Shown: positions 44,375 to 53,661 of the stretch, piece after piece
How the letters are laid out: each line of letters starts with the position of its first letter
How positions within the stretch are numbered: the stretch's first letter is position 1
Assembly (NCBI GenBank): GCA_964441735.1
Contig: CAYTVB010000005.1
Span: 13,162 to 77,161 of the forward strand
Length of the DNA: 64,000 nucleotides
From: JASMTM01 sp964441735
GTDB taxonomy: Bacteria; Thermotogota; Thermotogae; Petrotogales; Kosmotogaceae
Direction: 5' to 3'
Notes under the pieces: model-generated
Databases searched by the model: none
What the model was told of the DNA's origin: nothing
The model's input: only the letters and a program-made list of their open reading frames with translations
Translations under genes and position numbers: made by a program

Positions 44375-46438
44375 TTGAAGGAACGTTATACGAATCTTGA
44401 TGAAGTAAGAAACATAGGAATAATGGCTCATATTGACGCTGGTAAAACAACTACAACCGAGCGTATGCTTTACTATACGGGAAGAAAATACAAGCTAGGA
44501 AATGTTGACGAAGGAACAGCTACCATGGATTGGATGGACCAGGAAAAAGAAAGAGGAATTACCATAACCTCTGCTGCAACAACATGTTTCTGGAAAGATT
44601 TTCGTATTAATATTATTGATACGCCCGGGCACGTTGACTTTACCATAGAGGTCGAAAGATCACTCAGAGTGCTTGATGGAGCTATTGCAATCTTTGACGC
44701 ACAGGCTGGTGTAGAACCACAGTCAGAAACAGTATGGCGTCAGGCAAGCAAGTACAATGTTCCACGTATAGCGTTCATGAATAAGATGGATAAGATCGGA
44801 GCCGATTTCCATGAAGCAGTAGAAAGTATGGTGAAGAAGCTGGAAACAAATCCTGTGCCTGTTCAGTTGCCCATAGGCGCTGAGTCTGATTTTGAAGGCG
44901 TAATAGATCTTGTAAGAATGAGAGCAATTAGATGGTACAGTGAAGATGGTATGGATTTTGGTTATGAAGAGATACCCGAAAAATTTCAAGATGAGGTAGA
45001 GGAACATAGAGAAAACCTGATTATGCATGTAGCAGAATTTGATGAAGAACTTATGGAAAAGTACATTGAAGGTGAAGAAATCACTAACGAGCAATTAGTT
45101 AAGGCACTAAGAAAAGGCACACTGGGTAATCACATAGTACCCGTACTTTGTGGATCAGCTTTTAAGAATAGGGGAGTCCAACCATTACTGGATGCCGTGG
45201 TTGACTATTTACCATCGCCACTTGATACACCTCCGGTAAAAGGGAAAAACGCAGAAACAAAAGAAGAAGTTCTTGTGTATCCTGATATTGATGGGCCTTT
45301 TGTAGGACTTGCCTTTAAAATAATGGTTGACCCGTTCGTAGGAAAGGTGACCTTTGTAAGGGTGTATTCTGGATCATTGAGTAAAGGTTCTTATGTTTAC
45401 AATGTTGTGAAAGACAAGAAGGAAAGAGTCTCAAGACTACTTTTCTTACATGCTGATAAGCGTGAAGAAGTTGACTATGTAAGGGCTGGCGATATAGTCG
45501 CTATGGTTGGCTTAAAAGATACGATTACAGGAGAGACAATAATCTCTGGAGAAAAGAAGATTCTTTTTGAAACGATGGAATTTCCAGAACCTGTAATTTC
45601 GATAGCGCTTGAAGCTGATTCTAAAGAAGATTTTGACAAACTATCCAAGGGTCTGGTTGCTTTATCAGATGAGGACCCATCTTTACAGGCATATGTAGAT
45701 CATGATACCGGAGACACAATACTTTCTGGAATGGGTGAGCTACATCTTGAAGTAGTGCTTGAACGTATAAAGAGAGAATTTAAATCAAAGTTCAGAACTG
45801 GTCATCCACAGGTTACCTATAAAGAGACAATAAGACAATCTTCAAAAGCTGAAGAAAAATATGTAAGACAAACTGGTGGCCGCGGACAGTATGGACATGT
45901 AGAAATAAGAATTGAGCCTAGCGAAGAGGATTTTGTTTTTGAAGACAGATCACGAGGGGGCGTTGTACCCAAGGAATTTGTGCCATCGGTAGAGATAGGA
46001 ATACGCGAAGCGATGCAAACAGGAGTTCTTGCAGGTTACCCGATGGTGAATATAAAAGCAACCCTTCTTGATGGATCCTATCATGAAGTTGATTCGTCAG
46101 AAGTAGCGTTTAAAATAGCATCTTCCATTGCATTCAAAAAGGCTGTGAAAGCTGCCGATCCAGCGTTACTTGAACCCAAGATGTCCGTTAAAGTGACTAC
46201 ACCTGAAGATTATTTGGGGGACATAGTTGCTGATATGAACTCGAGAAGAGCACGTATTGAAGGCTTTGAAAACAAAGGAAAATTAAGGATAATCAAGGCA
46301 CTTATACCACTTTCTGAATTATTTGGATATGCTACAGTTGTAAGATCCCTGTCACAGGGTAGAGCAACGCATATGATCCAGTTTGCTCATTACGCTGAAG
46401 TGCCTGATAAAGTCGCAGAAAAGATCTTAGGATCTTAA
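44375..46438 (+). CDS. fusA: Elongation factor G
   Basis: The 687-residue translocase has the GTPase motifs AHIDAGKTTT (G1), RGITITSAAT (G2), DTPGHVDF (G3) and NKMDKIGAD (G4), then domains II-V ending in SQGRATHMIQFAHYAEVP. Its length is slightly below the usual 690-700. The start is TTG behind AGGAGG. It keeps its classic place between rpsG and tuf. Confidence 0.98.
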   Translation: MKERYTNLDEVRNIGIMAHIDAGKTTTTERMLYYTGRKYKLGNVDEGTATMDWMDQEKERGITITSAATTCFWKDFRINIIDTPGHVDFTIEVERSLRVLDGAIAIFDAQAGVEPQSETVWRQASKYNVPRIAFMNKMDKIGADFHEAVESMVKKLETNPVPVQLPIGAESDFEGVIDLVRMRAIRWYSEDGMDFGYEEIPEKFQDEVEEHRENLIMHVAEFDEELMEKYIEGEEITNEQLVKALRKGTLGNHIVPVLCGSAFKNRGVQPLLDAVVDYLPSPLDTPPVKGKNAETKEEVLVYPDIDGPFVGLAFKIMVDPFVGKVTFVRVYSGSLSKGSYVYNVVKDKKERVSRLLFLHADKREEVDYVRAGDIVAMVGLKDTITGETIISGEKKILFETMEFPEPVISIALEADSKEDFDKLSKGLVALSDEDPSLQAYVDHDTGDTILSGMGELHLEVVLERIKREFKSKFRTGHPQVTYKETIRQSSKAEEKYVRQTGGRGQYGHVEIRIEPSEEDFVFEDRSRGGVVPKEFVPSVEIGIREAMQTGVLAGYPMVNIKATLLDGSYHEVDSSEVAFKIASSIAFKKAVKAADPALLEPKMSVKVTTPEDYLGDIVADMNSRRARIEGFENKGKLRIIKALIPLSELFGYATVVRSLSQGRATHMIQFAHYAEVPDKVAEKILGS

Positions 46439-46472
46439 AATACCCAACCACTAGGATAGAGGAGGGAGAAAA

Positions 46473-47672
46473 ATGGCTAAAGAGAAATTTGCAAGGACAA
46501 AACCACATTTGAACATTGGAACTATTGGTCATATTGACCATGGTAAAACAACACTAACTGCAGCAATGACAAAAGCATTGCATTTCAAAGGAATGGCAGA
46601 TTTTGCAGCCTTTGATTCAATTGACAAGGCACCAGAAGAGAAAACAAGAGGAATAACAATCAACGTAGCTCACATCGAATATCAGACTGATAACAGACAT
46701 TATGCACATATTGATTGTCCGGGTCATGCTGACTATATTAAGAACATGATTACAGGTGCGGCCCAGATGGACGGAGCTATATTGGTTGTAGCAGCAACTG
46801 ATGGTGTTATGCCTCAGACAAGAGAGCATGTTTTGCTTGCAAGACAGGTTAATGTTCCAGCTATGGTCGTTTATGTTAACAAAACAGATATGGTAGACGA
46901 TGAAGAGCTTGTTGAATTAGTTGAGGAAGAAGTCAGAGAACTTCTAACGAATTACGAGTTCCCAGGTGATGAAATTCCAATAATTAAAGGATCAGCTTTA
47001 AAGGCTCTAGATGCAGAAAACGAAGATGCTCCTGAAATGAAGAATATTTACGAATTACTTGATGCAATAGATAGCTACTTCCCTGAACCAGAGAGAGATA
47101 CAAGCAAACCATTCCTTATGCCAATTGAGGATATTTTCTCAATTACAGGTAGAGGAACAGTTGTTACCGGAAGAATCGAAAGAGGCGTTGTTCACGTAGG
47201 AGATGAAATCGAAATTATTGGATTGTCTTACGAGACAAGAAAAACAGTTGTTACCGGAGTTGAGATGTTTAGAAAACTTCTCGATGAAGGTCAGGCTGGT
47301 GACAACGTAGGTTGTCTGCTCAGAGGAGTAGGTAAAGAAGAAGTTAAAAGAGGACAGGTACTTGCAAAACCTGGTTCAATAACTCCTCATAGACACTTTA
47401 AAGCGAATATTTACGTGTTGAAAAAAGAGGAAGGCGGAAGACATACGCCATTTACCAAGGGTTACAGACCTCAATTCTTTATGAAAACAGCAGATGTTAC
47501 CGGTGAATTGAAGGATCTTCCTGAAGGAGTAGAAATGGTTATGCCTGGTGATAACGTTGTAATGGATGTAGAGCTCATTTACCCGGTAGCTGTAGAAAAA
47601 GGTATGAGATTTGCTGTTAGAGAAGGCGGAAGAACAGTTGGAGCCGGAGTAGTTAGTGACATTATTGAGTGA
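46473..47672 (+). CDS. tuf: Elongation factor Tu
   Basis: The 399-residue EF-Tu delivers aminoacyl-tRNA. G1 is GHIDHGKTTL, G3 is DCPGHADYIKN and G4 is NKTDMVD (the usual NKxD). The domain II-III region includes GRGTVVTGRIERG. The C-terminal VGAGVVSDI is intact. The ATG follows GAGGAGGGAG. A hairpin follows the gene before rpsJ, which may reduce read-through into the S10 part. Confidence 0.98.
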   Translation: MAKEKFARTKPHLNIGTIGHIDHGKTTLTAAMTKALHFKGMADFAAFDSIDKAPEEKTRGITINVAHIEYQTDNRHYAHIDCPGHADYIKNMITGAAQMDGAILVVAATDGVMPQTREHVLLARQVNVPAMVVYVNKTDMVDDEELVELVEEEVRELLTNYEFPGDEIPIIKGSALKALDAENEDAPEMKNIYELLDAIDSYFPEPERDTSKPFLMPIEDIFSITGRGTVVTGRIERGVVHVGDEIEIIGLSYETRKTVVTGVEMFRKLLDEGQAGDNVGCLLRGVGKEEVKRGQVLAKPGSITPHRHFKANIYVLKKEEGGRHTPFTKGYRPQFFMKTADVTGELKDLPEGVEMVMPGDNVVMDVELIYPVAVEKGMRFAVREGGRTVGAGVVSDIIE

Positions 47673-47690
47673 AGATAGAATTTATGGATC

Positions 47691-47723
47691 GGCGGGGGAT
47701 CGATATAATTCCCCCTGCCTTTT
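47691..47723 (+). terminator. Weak terminator or attenuating hairpin between tuf and rpsJ
   Basis: GGCGGGGG (47691-47698) pairs with CCCCTGCC (ending 47719) over 8 positions including one G-U, followed by only four T. The loop contains TATAAT (47704-47709), but no good -35 lies upstream. It may adjust the tuf to S10 transcript ratio. Confidence 0.5.
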
Positions 47724-47744
47724 AAGAAGGAGGGAACCGAAGGC

Positions 47745-48053
47745 ATGGCCAAACAAAAAATCAGGATAAGACTTAAGGCTTATGACCATAGACTGCTTGA
47801 CATGTCCGCCAAAAAGATAGTGGAAGCGGTTAAGATAACAAATGCACATGTTTCAGGACCCGTTCCTTTACCGACAGAGAGAACGTTGTATACAGTTTTA
47901 AAATCTCCCCATAAGTACAAGGATTCACGGGAACAATTTGAGAAACTGGTGCATAAAAGACTTATTGAGATAGTTGATCCTACACCAAAAACAATTGATT
48001 CATTGATGAAAGTAGATCTACCCGCAGGGGTGGACGTTGAAATTAAACTTTGA
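47745..48053 (+). CDS. rpsJ: 30S ribosomal protein S10 (NusE)
   Basis: The 102-residue S10 has the conserved IRIRLKAYDHRLLDMSAKKIVEAVK and the loop SGPVPLPTERTLYTVLKSPHKYKDSREQFE. It serves both in the 30S head and, as NusE, in antitermination. The ATG has AAGGAGGG 10 nt upstream. It opens the S10 portion of the cluster. Confidence 0.98.
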   Translation: MAKQKIRIRLKAYDHRLLDMSAKKIVEAVKITNAHVSGPVPLPTERTLYTVLKSPHKYKDSREQFEKLVHKRLIEIVDPTPKTIDSLMKVDLPAGVDVEIKL

Positions 48054-48078
48054 GAAGTAATTTATCGGAGGTGCACTA

Positions 48079-48708
48079 ATGAAAGGAATTGTTGGCAGAA
48101 AACTTGGAATGACCACAGTATATAAAGATGGAATATCATTTGGTGCGACCATCATCAAAGCAGGTCCCTGTAAGGTCATTCAGAAGAAAACTGCCTCGAG
48201 CGGAGAGTACGATGCGATAAGAATAGGTTTTGAAGAACTTTCGGAAAATCGGGCAAAGAAGTTGTTGACAAAACCGCTTCTTAAGACATTCGAAGCGGCC
48301 AAAGTAAAACCACATAAAATAATAAAAGAAGTAAGAGTGAGTAATTCCGATGATTATAACGTCGGTGATGAAATTACCGTAAGTATTTTTTCAGATGGAG
48401 AAAAGGTTGACATTACTGGTAAAAGCAAAGGAAAAGGTTTTGCAGGTGTAATGAAACGATGGAATTTTAAAGGTGGAGAGGCAAGTCATGGTTCGAAATT
48501 CCATAGAGAGATGGGTTCAATTGGACAGCACACCGATCCAGCAAAGATCTGGAAAGGCAAAAAAATGCCAGGAAGATATGGAAATGAGAGAACCACGATG
48601 AAAAATCTCGAAGTACTAGCAGTAGATGAGGAAAATGGCCTTATAGCAGTTAATGGGTCAGTCCCGGGAGCGAGGGGTAGCCTTGTTATTATCAAAGGAA
48701 AGGAATAA
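48079..48708 (+). CDS. rplC: 50S ribosomal protein L3
   Basis: The 209-residue L3 binds near the peptidyl-transferase centre. It starts GIVGRKLGMT and holds the GKSKGKGFAGVMKRWNF and GSIGQHTDPAKIWKGKKMPGRYGN blocks that form its long loop. The ATG follows CGGAGGTG. rplD follows after 33 bp. Confidence 0.97.
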   Translation: MKGIVGRKLGMTTVYKDGISFGATIIKAGPCKVIQKKTASSGEYDAIRIGFEELSENRAKKLLTKPLLKTFEAAKVKPHKIIKEVRVSNSDDYNVGDEITVSIFSDGEKVDITGKSKGKGFAGVMKRWNFKGGEASHGSKFHREMGSIGQHTDPAKIWKGKKMPGRYGNERTTMKNLEVLAVDEENGLIAVNGSVPGARGSLVIIKGKE

Positions 48709-48741
48709 CCCCGAAGTTGAAGTTTGGAAGGAGGAACAATT

Positions 48742-49422
48742 ATGGCTCAGATAGATATCCTCGATATTAATGGAAAAAATGTAGGATCAGCAAAATTGAA
48801 GGATTCAATATTCAATATTGAGCCTAACAAAGATGTAATGTTTCGCTATGTTGATATGCAGTTAGCTTCTAGAAGGGCTGGAACTGCTTCAACAAAAGAG
48901 AGAGCTGAGGTTAGAGGTGGAGGTAGAAAGCCCTGGCCTCAAAAAGGAACTGGAAGAGCCCGAGTAGGAACAAATAGTAGTCCTCTATGGCGTCATGGTG
49001 GTGTCACTCATGGTCCGAAACCTAAAGACTGGTCTAAGAAATTGAATAAAAAGATGAAGAAACTGGCATTGAAATCTGCATTGAGCTTAAGATTTCAGGA
49101 GAAAAATATGATAATAGTTGATGATATCACCTTTGATAAGCCAGGAACGAAAGAGCTAAAGAATACACTCGATAACCTTGGTTTAAGTAACGATAAAGTG
49201 TTATTCGTACTGCCGAAAAAAACAGAGAAATATGAAAATGTTAAAATTTCTGGCAGAAATCTTAGCAATGTAAAAGTGCTAATAGCAGATAATCCTGGCA
49301 ACTCAATGAATGCCGGTAATACGAATAATATAGATGGGCTTAACGTATTTGATCTGTTGAAATATGAGAAGATTGTTTTAACCACAGCTTTAGTCGAAAA
49401 AATTGAGGAGGTGCTCGGTTAA
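48742..49422 (+). CDS. rplD: 50S ribosomal protein L4
   Basis: The 226-residue L4 lines the exit tunnel. The tunnel loop is seen in RRAGTASTKERAEVRGGGRKPWPQKGTGRAR. I place the start at ATG 48742, behind GGAAGGAGGAAC. In E. coli L4 also represses the S10 operon; no matching leader structure is obvious here. The stop overlaps the rplW start by one base. Confidence 0.97.
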   Translation: MAQIDILDINGKNVGSAKLKDSIFNIEPNKDVMFRYVDMQLASRRAGTASTKERAEVRGGGRKPWPQKGTGRARVGTNSSPLWRHGGVTHGPKPKDWSKKLNKKMKKLALKSALSLRFQEKNMIIVDDITFDKPGTKELKNTLDNLGLSNDKVLFVLPKKTEKYENVKISGRNLSNVKVLIADNPGNSMNAGNTNNIDGLNVFDLLKYEKIVLTTALVEKIEEVLG

Positions 49423-49724
49423 TGCCTAAATTAGAATTAACAAATAATGATGTAATAATGAAGCCGCTCACCACCGAAAAAACCGTTAGAGATGCGGAGT
49501 ACAATAAATACTATTTTGAAGTTCATCCAAAAGCCAACAAATACAAGATTAAAAAGGCAGTAGAAGAACTTTTTTCCGTAAAAGTAAAGAATGTTAATGT
49601 TTCAAACGTTGCTGGTAAACCAAAAAGAAGAGGTGTTTACACAGGCCGGAGCAGATCCTGGAAAAAAGCAGTGGTAACTTTAGCTGAAGGATACCGAATC
49701 AAAGAACTTGAAGGCCAGCACTGA
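49422..49724 (+). CDS. rplW: 50S ribosomal protein L23
   Basis: The 100-residue L23 forms the rim of the exit tunnel and docks trigger factor and SRP. The conserved IMKPLTTEKTV start and KYYFEVHPKANKYKIKKAVEELFSVKVKNVN core are present. Its GAGGTG site lies inside the end of rplD, so translation is probably coupled. Confidence 0.97.
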   Translation: MPKLELTNNDVIMKPLTTEKTVRDAEYNKYYFEVHPKANKYKIKKAVEELFSVKVKNVNVSNVAGKPKRRGVYTGRSRSWKKAVVTLAEGYRIKELEGQH

Positions 49725-49737
49725 GAGGTGATTTGAG

Positions 49738-50574
49738 ATGGCTCTAAGAAAATTCAAACCAACTACTCCTAGTAGAAGAGAAATGTTGGTTCCAGATTTT
49801 AAGGAGATAACAAAGAAAGAACCAGAGAAATCATTGGTTAAGATTATAAAGAAAAAAGGTGGTAGAAACCATCATGGTAGGATTACGGTAAGACATCATG
49901 GTGGAGGAAGGAAGCGTTATTACAGAATAATCGATTTTAAGCGTTCAAAAATTGGAGTGCCTGCCAAAGTTGTAGATTTTGAATATGATCCTAATAGAAC
50001 AGCCAGGGTTGCTTTGCTAATGTATGCTGATGGTGAGAGAAAATATATCCTTGCTCCTAAGGGTTTAAAGATCAGTGATACCGTTATGAGTGGACCGAAT
50101 GCAGAGATTTCTGTAGGGAATGCTCTTCCACTCGAAAACATTCCCATAGGAAGCATTGTGCATAATATTGAGTTTTCACCAAAAAAAGGTGGCCAGATTG
50201 CCCGCTCAGCAGGAACTTATGCCCAGTTAATGGCCAGAGAGGGAAGATATGCACTAATTAAGATGCCCTCAGGTGAATTAAGACGGGTTATTGCAAAATG
50301 CATGGCAACGATTGGCATGGTAGGAAATGAAGAGCATTCCAATGAGATATACGGTAAAGCAGGTAGAAAACGCTGGTTAGGAATTAGACCAACGGTCAGA
50401 GGTATGACTATGAATCCTGTCGATCATCCCATGGGTGGTGGAGAAGGACGAAGTAAAGGTCATATACCTAAGAGCCCCTGGGGAACTCCTGCTAAGGGTT
50501 ATAAAACAAGAAGAAAAAAGAAACCATCTGATAAGCTAATCGTGCAGAGAAGAAAGAAGAAAGGCAGGAGGTGA
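49738..50574 (+). CDS. rplB: 50S ribosomal protein L2
   Basis: The 278-residue L2 supports the peptidyl-transferase centre. It has the start LRKFKPTTPSRR, GGRNHHGRITVRHHGGG and the conserved C-terminal GVAMNPVDHPxGGGEG equivalent, here RGMTMNPVDHPMGGGEGRSKG with the essential His. The ATG follows GAGGTGATT. Length is typical. Confidence 0.98.
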   Translation: MALRKFKPTTPSRREMLVPDFKEITKKEPEKSLVKIIKKKGGRNHHGRITVRHHGGGRKRYYRIIDFKRSKIGVPAKVVDFEYDPNRTARVALLMYADGERKYILAPKGLKISDTVMSGPNAEISVGNALPLENIPIGSIVHNIEFSPKKGGQIARSAGTYAQLMAREGRYALIKMPSGELRRVIAKCMATIGMVGNEEHSNEIYGKAGRKRWLGIRPTVRGMTMNPVDHPMGGGEGRSKGHIPKSPWGTPAKGYKTRRKKKPSDKLIVQRRKKKGRR

Positions 50575-50580
50575 TTTTAG

Positions 50581-50868
50581 GTGTCTCGTTCAAAGAAAAA
50601 GGGACCATATGTATATCCTAAATTACTAAAAAAAGTACGTGAAATGAACGAAAAAGGCGAAAAGAAGCCAATAAAAACATGGAGCAGAGCATCCATGATC
50701 GTACCTGAGATGATAGGACATACAATTGCGGTATATAACGGTATGAAACATATTCCAGTATATATTTCAGAGAATATGATTGGACACCGTCTTGGAGAGT
50801 TCGCCCCAACCAGAAGATTTGGTGGTCATTCTGAAAAGAAGATTAAAAAAGGTCAATTAAAGGTTTAA
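50581..50868 (+). CDS. rpsS: 30S ribosomal protein S19
   Basis: The 95-residue S19 of the 30S head has SRSKKKGPYVYPKLLKKV, KTWSRASMIVPEMIGHTIAVYNG and the C-terminal GHRLGEFAPTRRFGGH. The GTG start follows AGGAGGTGA located in the rplB stop region. It ends 12 bp before rplV. Confidence 0.98.
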   Translation: MSRSKKKGPYVYPKLLKKVREMNEKGEKKPIKTWSRASMIVPEMIGHTIAVYNGMKHIPVYISENMIGHRLGEFAPTRRFGGHSEKKIKKGQLKV

Positions 50869-50880
50869 AGGAGGTAATGT

Positions 50881-51336
50881 ATGCCAAAAAAATCGGTGAA
50901 GCGCTCAGTATTTCACAGAAATAGAAAAGAACAAGAAGCCTCCAAACCTGTTATCGAAGCCCAGGCTGTTGCTAGATATATAAGGTTATCACCACGAAAA
51001 GCAAGATCAATTGTAAATGCAATACGTGGCAAAGATGTTGGTGAAGCTTTTCAGATACTTGAATTTACCCCAACAAAACCAGCCAGAGCTACCCATAAAG
51101 TCTTGAAATCAGCCGTAGCAAATGCTGAAAATAATTTTGGCATGAATGTAGACGCACTTTATGTTAGTGAAGCTGTTGTTGATGATGGTCCAAGAATGAA
51201 GAGGCTTTGGGCTCGAGGTAGAGGTAGAGCAGATATCTTACTTAAGCGATTCTGCCATATTAAGATAGCAGTTAGAGATAGAGAAAGAGAAGAAACTGAA
51301 AATAGTCCTCAAGAGAAAGAAGAGCGAGGTGAGTAA
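50881..51336 (+). CDS. rplV: 50S ribosomal protein L22 with N- and C-terminal extensions
   Basis: This 151-residue L22 is longer than the usual 110 or so. A basic N-terminal extension (about 25 residues) precedes the core VARYIRLSPRKARSIVNAIRGK, and an acidic tail (REREETENSPQEKEERGE) follows the tunnel loop PRMKRLWARGRGRA. Extended L22 is known in Thermotogae. The ATG follows AAAGGAGG. rpsC starts 3 bp after its stop. Confidence 0.97.
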   Translation: MPKKSVKRSVFHRNRKEQEASKPVIEAQAVARYIRLSPRKARSIVNAIRGKDVGEAFQILEFTPTKPARATHKVLKSAVANAENNFGMNVDALYVSEAVVDDGPRMKRLWARGRGRADILLKRFCHIKIAVRDREREETENSPQEKEERGE

Positions 51337-51339
51337 TAG

Positions 51340-51969
51340 GTGGGTCAAAAAGTTCATCCCTATGGCTTTAGATTAGGAGTAACAAAAGATTGGAAAGCTC
51401 GCTGGATAAATGAAAAGAATTATAAAGAATATCTCCTTGAAGATATCAAAATTAGAGACTATTTGAAGAAAAATTATCGAGCAGCGGGAGTTTCAGATAT
51501 AAACATTGAGCGTCAGGAAGCGGGCAAAGTTGATATCACAGTTATGACAGCACGTCCTGGTGTAATGATTGGTAAGAAAGGTTCTGAGGTTAAAAAGCTC
51601 AGAAGCCAGTTAGAATCAATGATTAAAAGAAGACTTCAGTTAAATATTGAAGAAGTTAAAACACCCGAGACAGATGCAGAATTAGTAGCACAGGATATTG
51701 CGTCAAGAATTGAACGAAGGGCGTCGTACAAACGAGCTATGAAAAGAGCCCTTTTTACTGCAATGAGAAAAGGCGCAAAAGGAATTAAGATAATGGTCTC
51801 CGGTAGACTTAATGGAGCCGACATTGCTCGAACTGAATGGTTTTTAGAAGGAAGATTACCTTTACAAACATTAAGATCCGATATTAATTACGGATATTGT
51901 GATGCCCACACAAAAATGGGAATCATAGGTGTTAAGGTTTGGGTATACAAAGGTGACGTTGAAGTTTGA
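51340..51969 (+). CDS. rpsC: 30S ribosomal protein S3
   Basis: The 209-residue S3 lines the mRNA entry channel. It shows GQKVHPYGFRLGVTKDWKARW, the KH-type GVMIGKKGSEVKKLR and the C-terminal TLRSDINYGYCDAHTKMGIIGVKVWVYKG. The GTG start follows GCGAGGTGA that overlaps the rplV stop. Confidence 0.98.
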   Translation: MGQKVHPYGFRLGVTKDWKARWINEKNYKEYLLEDIKIRDYLKKNYRAAGVSDINIERQEAGKVDITVMTARPGVMIGKKGSEVKKLRSQLESMIKRRLQLNIEEVKTPETDAELVAQDIASRIERRASYKRAMKRALFTAMRKGAKGIKIMVSGRLNGADIARTEWFLEGRLPLQTLRSDINYGYCDAHTKMGIIGVKVWVYKGDVEV

Positions 51970-51996
51970 GATAGGTAAGAAGGGAGGTTTAACAAG

Positions 51997-52422
51997 ATGT
52001 TAATGCCCAAAAGGGTAAAATATAGAAAACAACAACGAGGAAGAGTAAGAGGCAGAGCTAAAGGCGGAACTCTGGTACATTTCGGAGATTGGGGTTTGAA
52101 AGCACTGGAACCTCACTGGATAACCTCTCAACAAATTGAAGCATGTAGAATTGCTATCATGAGAACGTTGAAACGAAATGGAAAGATCTGGATAAGAGTT
52201 TTCCCCGACAAACCCTTAACTTCCAAAGGAATAGGTGTACGAATGGGTAAAGGAAAAGGTGAAGTTGAAGGTTGGGCTGCCGTAGTTAAACCAGGAAAAA
52301 TCTTGTTTGAGATAGGTGGAGTTGATGAAAAATTGGCGAAAGAATGTTTAAGATTGGCAGCAGCAAAATTGCCCATAAAAACAAGAGTTTTGGCACGACA
52401 TCATATAGGAGGTGAACTCTGA
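51997..52422 (+). CDS. rplP: 50S ribosomal protein L16
   Basis: The 141-residue L16 helps position A-site tRNA. It starts LMPKRVKYRKQQRGRVRGRAKGG and has GKIWIRVFPDKPLTSKGIGVRMGKGKGEVEGW. The ATG follows GGGAGG. Its stop overlaps the rpmC start by one base. Confidence 0.98.
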   Translation: MLMPKRVKYRKQQRGRVRGRAKGGTLVHFGDWGLKALEPHWITSQQIEACRIAIMRTLKRNGKIWIRVFPDKPLTSKGIGVRMGKGKGEVEGWAAVVKPGKILFEIGGVDEKLAKECLRLAAAKLPIKTRVLARHHIGGEL

Positions 52423-52622
52423 TGAAAGCTCAAGAATTCCAGAAGTTCACTGATGATGAATTAAAGCAGATGCTGGATGATTCGAAAAGAAAACTAATGG
52501 ATTTGAGATTTCAGCTTGAAATGAATAGACTCAAAAATCACTCCCAGATAAGGTTTGTTAAAAAGGATATTGCCAGGATTAAAACAATCCTCCGTGGTCG
52601 AGAGCTAGGAATAAGGAGGTAA
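52422..52622 (+). CDS. rpmC: 50S ribosomal protein L29
   Basis: The 66-residue L29 has the typical coiled helical sequence: FTDDELKQMLDDSKRKLMDLRFQLEMNRLKNHSQIRFVKKDIARIKTIL in two helices. Its GGAGGTGA site lies in the end of rplP, so translation is coupled. It binds near the tunnel exit beside L23. Confidence 0.97.
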   Translation: MKAQEFQKFTDDELKQMLDDSKRKLMDLRFQLEMNRLKNHSQIRFVKKDIARIKTILRGRELGIRR

Positions 52623-52626
52623 CATT

Positions 52627-52944
52627 ATGCCGAGAAAAAGATTAGTAGGAACTGTGGTAAGTGACAAATTGGATAAAACGGTAGTAGTAAGCGTTGACAG
52701 AAGGTTTATACATCCACTTTATGGAAAAACGGTAAAACGTTCCAAGAAATATCAGGCTCATGATGAAGAAAGTCAATGTGTAGAGGGCGATATTGTTGAA
52801 ATACAAGAATGTAAGCCCATTAGTAAGAATAAGAGATTTGTTGTAACAAGAACCCTTAGAAAGACCGTGTTCAGAGGAGAAGATAAAGATATTGCAAAAA
52901 CACCCAAAGCCGTTGAAGATATCCCCGGGGGTGAGGAGCAATGA
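52627..52944 (+). CDS. rpsQ: 30S ribosomal protein S17 with C-terminal extension
   Basis: The 105-residue S17 has an OB-fold core: RKRLVGTVVSDKLDKTVVVSVDR, HPLYGKTVKRSKKY and GDIVEIQECKPISKNKRF. About 20 residues beyond the usual end form an acidic tail (EDIPGGEEQ). The ATG follows AGGAGGT. It overlaps rplN by 4 bp. Confidence 0.97.
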   Translation: MPRKRLVGTVVSDKLDKTVVVSVDRRFIHPLYGKTVKRSKKYQAHDEESQCVEGDIVEIQECKPISKNKRFVVTRTLRKTVFRGEDKDIAKTPKAVEDIPGGEEQ

Positions 52945-53309
52945 TAAGATTAGAGTCTCACCTGAGGGTAGCGGATAATTCTGGCGCACGAGTAATAAGG
53001 GTTTTGCAGGTCACCGGGGGCTTTAAAAGAAAGTATGGATCTTTAGGTGATATCGTGGTTGCTTCAGTTAGGGAAGCGGTTCCAAATACAAATATTAAAA
53101 AAGGTGAAATCGTAAAGGCTGTTGTTGTAAGAACCAGGAAAGAGGTTAAAAGAAGAGACGGAACACACATAAGATTTGATGATAATGCAGCAGTACTAAT
53201 TGATAATCAGAATCAGCCTCGTGGAACCCGTGTGTTTGGACCCATAGCAAGGGAAATTAGAGAAAAAGGTTTTTCAAAAATCGCATCTCTTGCTCAAGAA
53301 GTATGGTAA
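52941..53309 (+). CDS. rplN: 50S ribosomal protein L14
   Basis: The 122-residue L14 opens the spc part of the cluster. It has the start IRLESHLRVADNSGARVIRVLQVTGG and the EREIREKGFSKIASLAQEVW-type C terminus (here AREIREKGF). It joins the 50S face that contacts the 30S. Overlap with rpsQ suggests a continuous transcript through S10 and spc. Confidence 0.98.
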   Translation: MIRLESHLRVADNSGARVIRVLQVTGGFKRKYGSLGDIVVASVREAVPNTNIKKGEIVKAVVVRTRKEVKRRDGTHIRFDDNAAVLIDNQNQPRGTRVFGPIAREIREKGFSKIASLAQEVW

Positions 53310-53321
53310 GGAGTGATTTAT

Positions 53322-53645
53322 ATGTCAGTGAGAATTAAGAAAGAAGACAGGGTAAAAGTAATGTCTGGCAGGGATAAAGGAAAAGTTGGTCAGGTAATGA
53401 GAGTAATGCCAAAAGAGAAAAAAGTGATTGTTCAGGGGGTAAATTTCAATAAAAAGCATCAGCGGCCTACAAATCAGTATAGAGAAGGCGGCATAATTGA
53501 AAGGGAATCCCCTATATATGCAAGCAAAGTAATGCTCGTATGCCCAAACTGTGATAAACCAACCCGTATCGGACATAAAATCCTGGAAAATGGTGAAAAA
53601 GTCCGTGTTTGTAAAAAATGCGGTGAAATAGTTGATAAGGTTTAA
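53322..53645 (+). CDS. rplX: 50S ribosomal protein L24
   Basis: The 107-residue L24 has the KOW motif KVMSGRDKGKVGQVMRVMP and a C-terminal segment with two CxxC motifs (CPNCDKPTRIGHKI and CKKCGEIV), a zinc-ribbon-like end. I use the ATG at 53322, behind AAGGAGTGA, rather than the in-frame GTG at 53313 that lies within this site. Confidence 0.97.
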   Translation: MSVRIKKEDRVKVMSGRDKGKVGQVMRVMPKEKKVIVQGVNFNKKHQRPTNQYREGGIIERESPIYASKVMLVCPNCDKPTRIGHKILENGEKVRVCKKCGEIVDKV

Positions 53646-53661
53646 TAGGGAGGAATAATTG

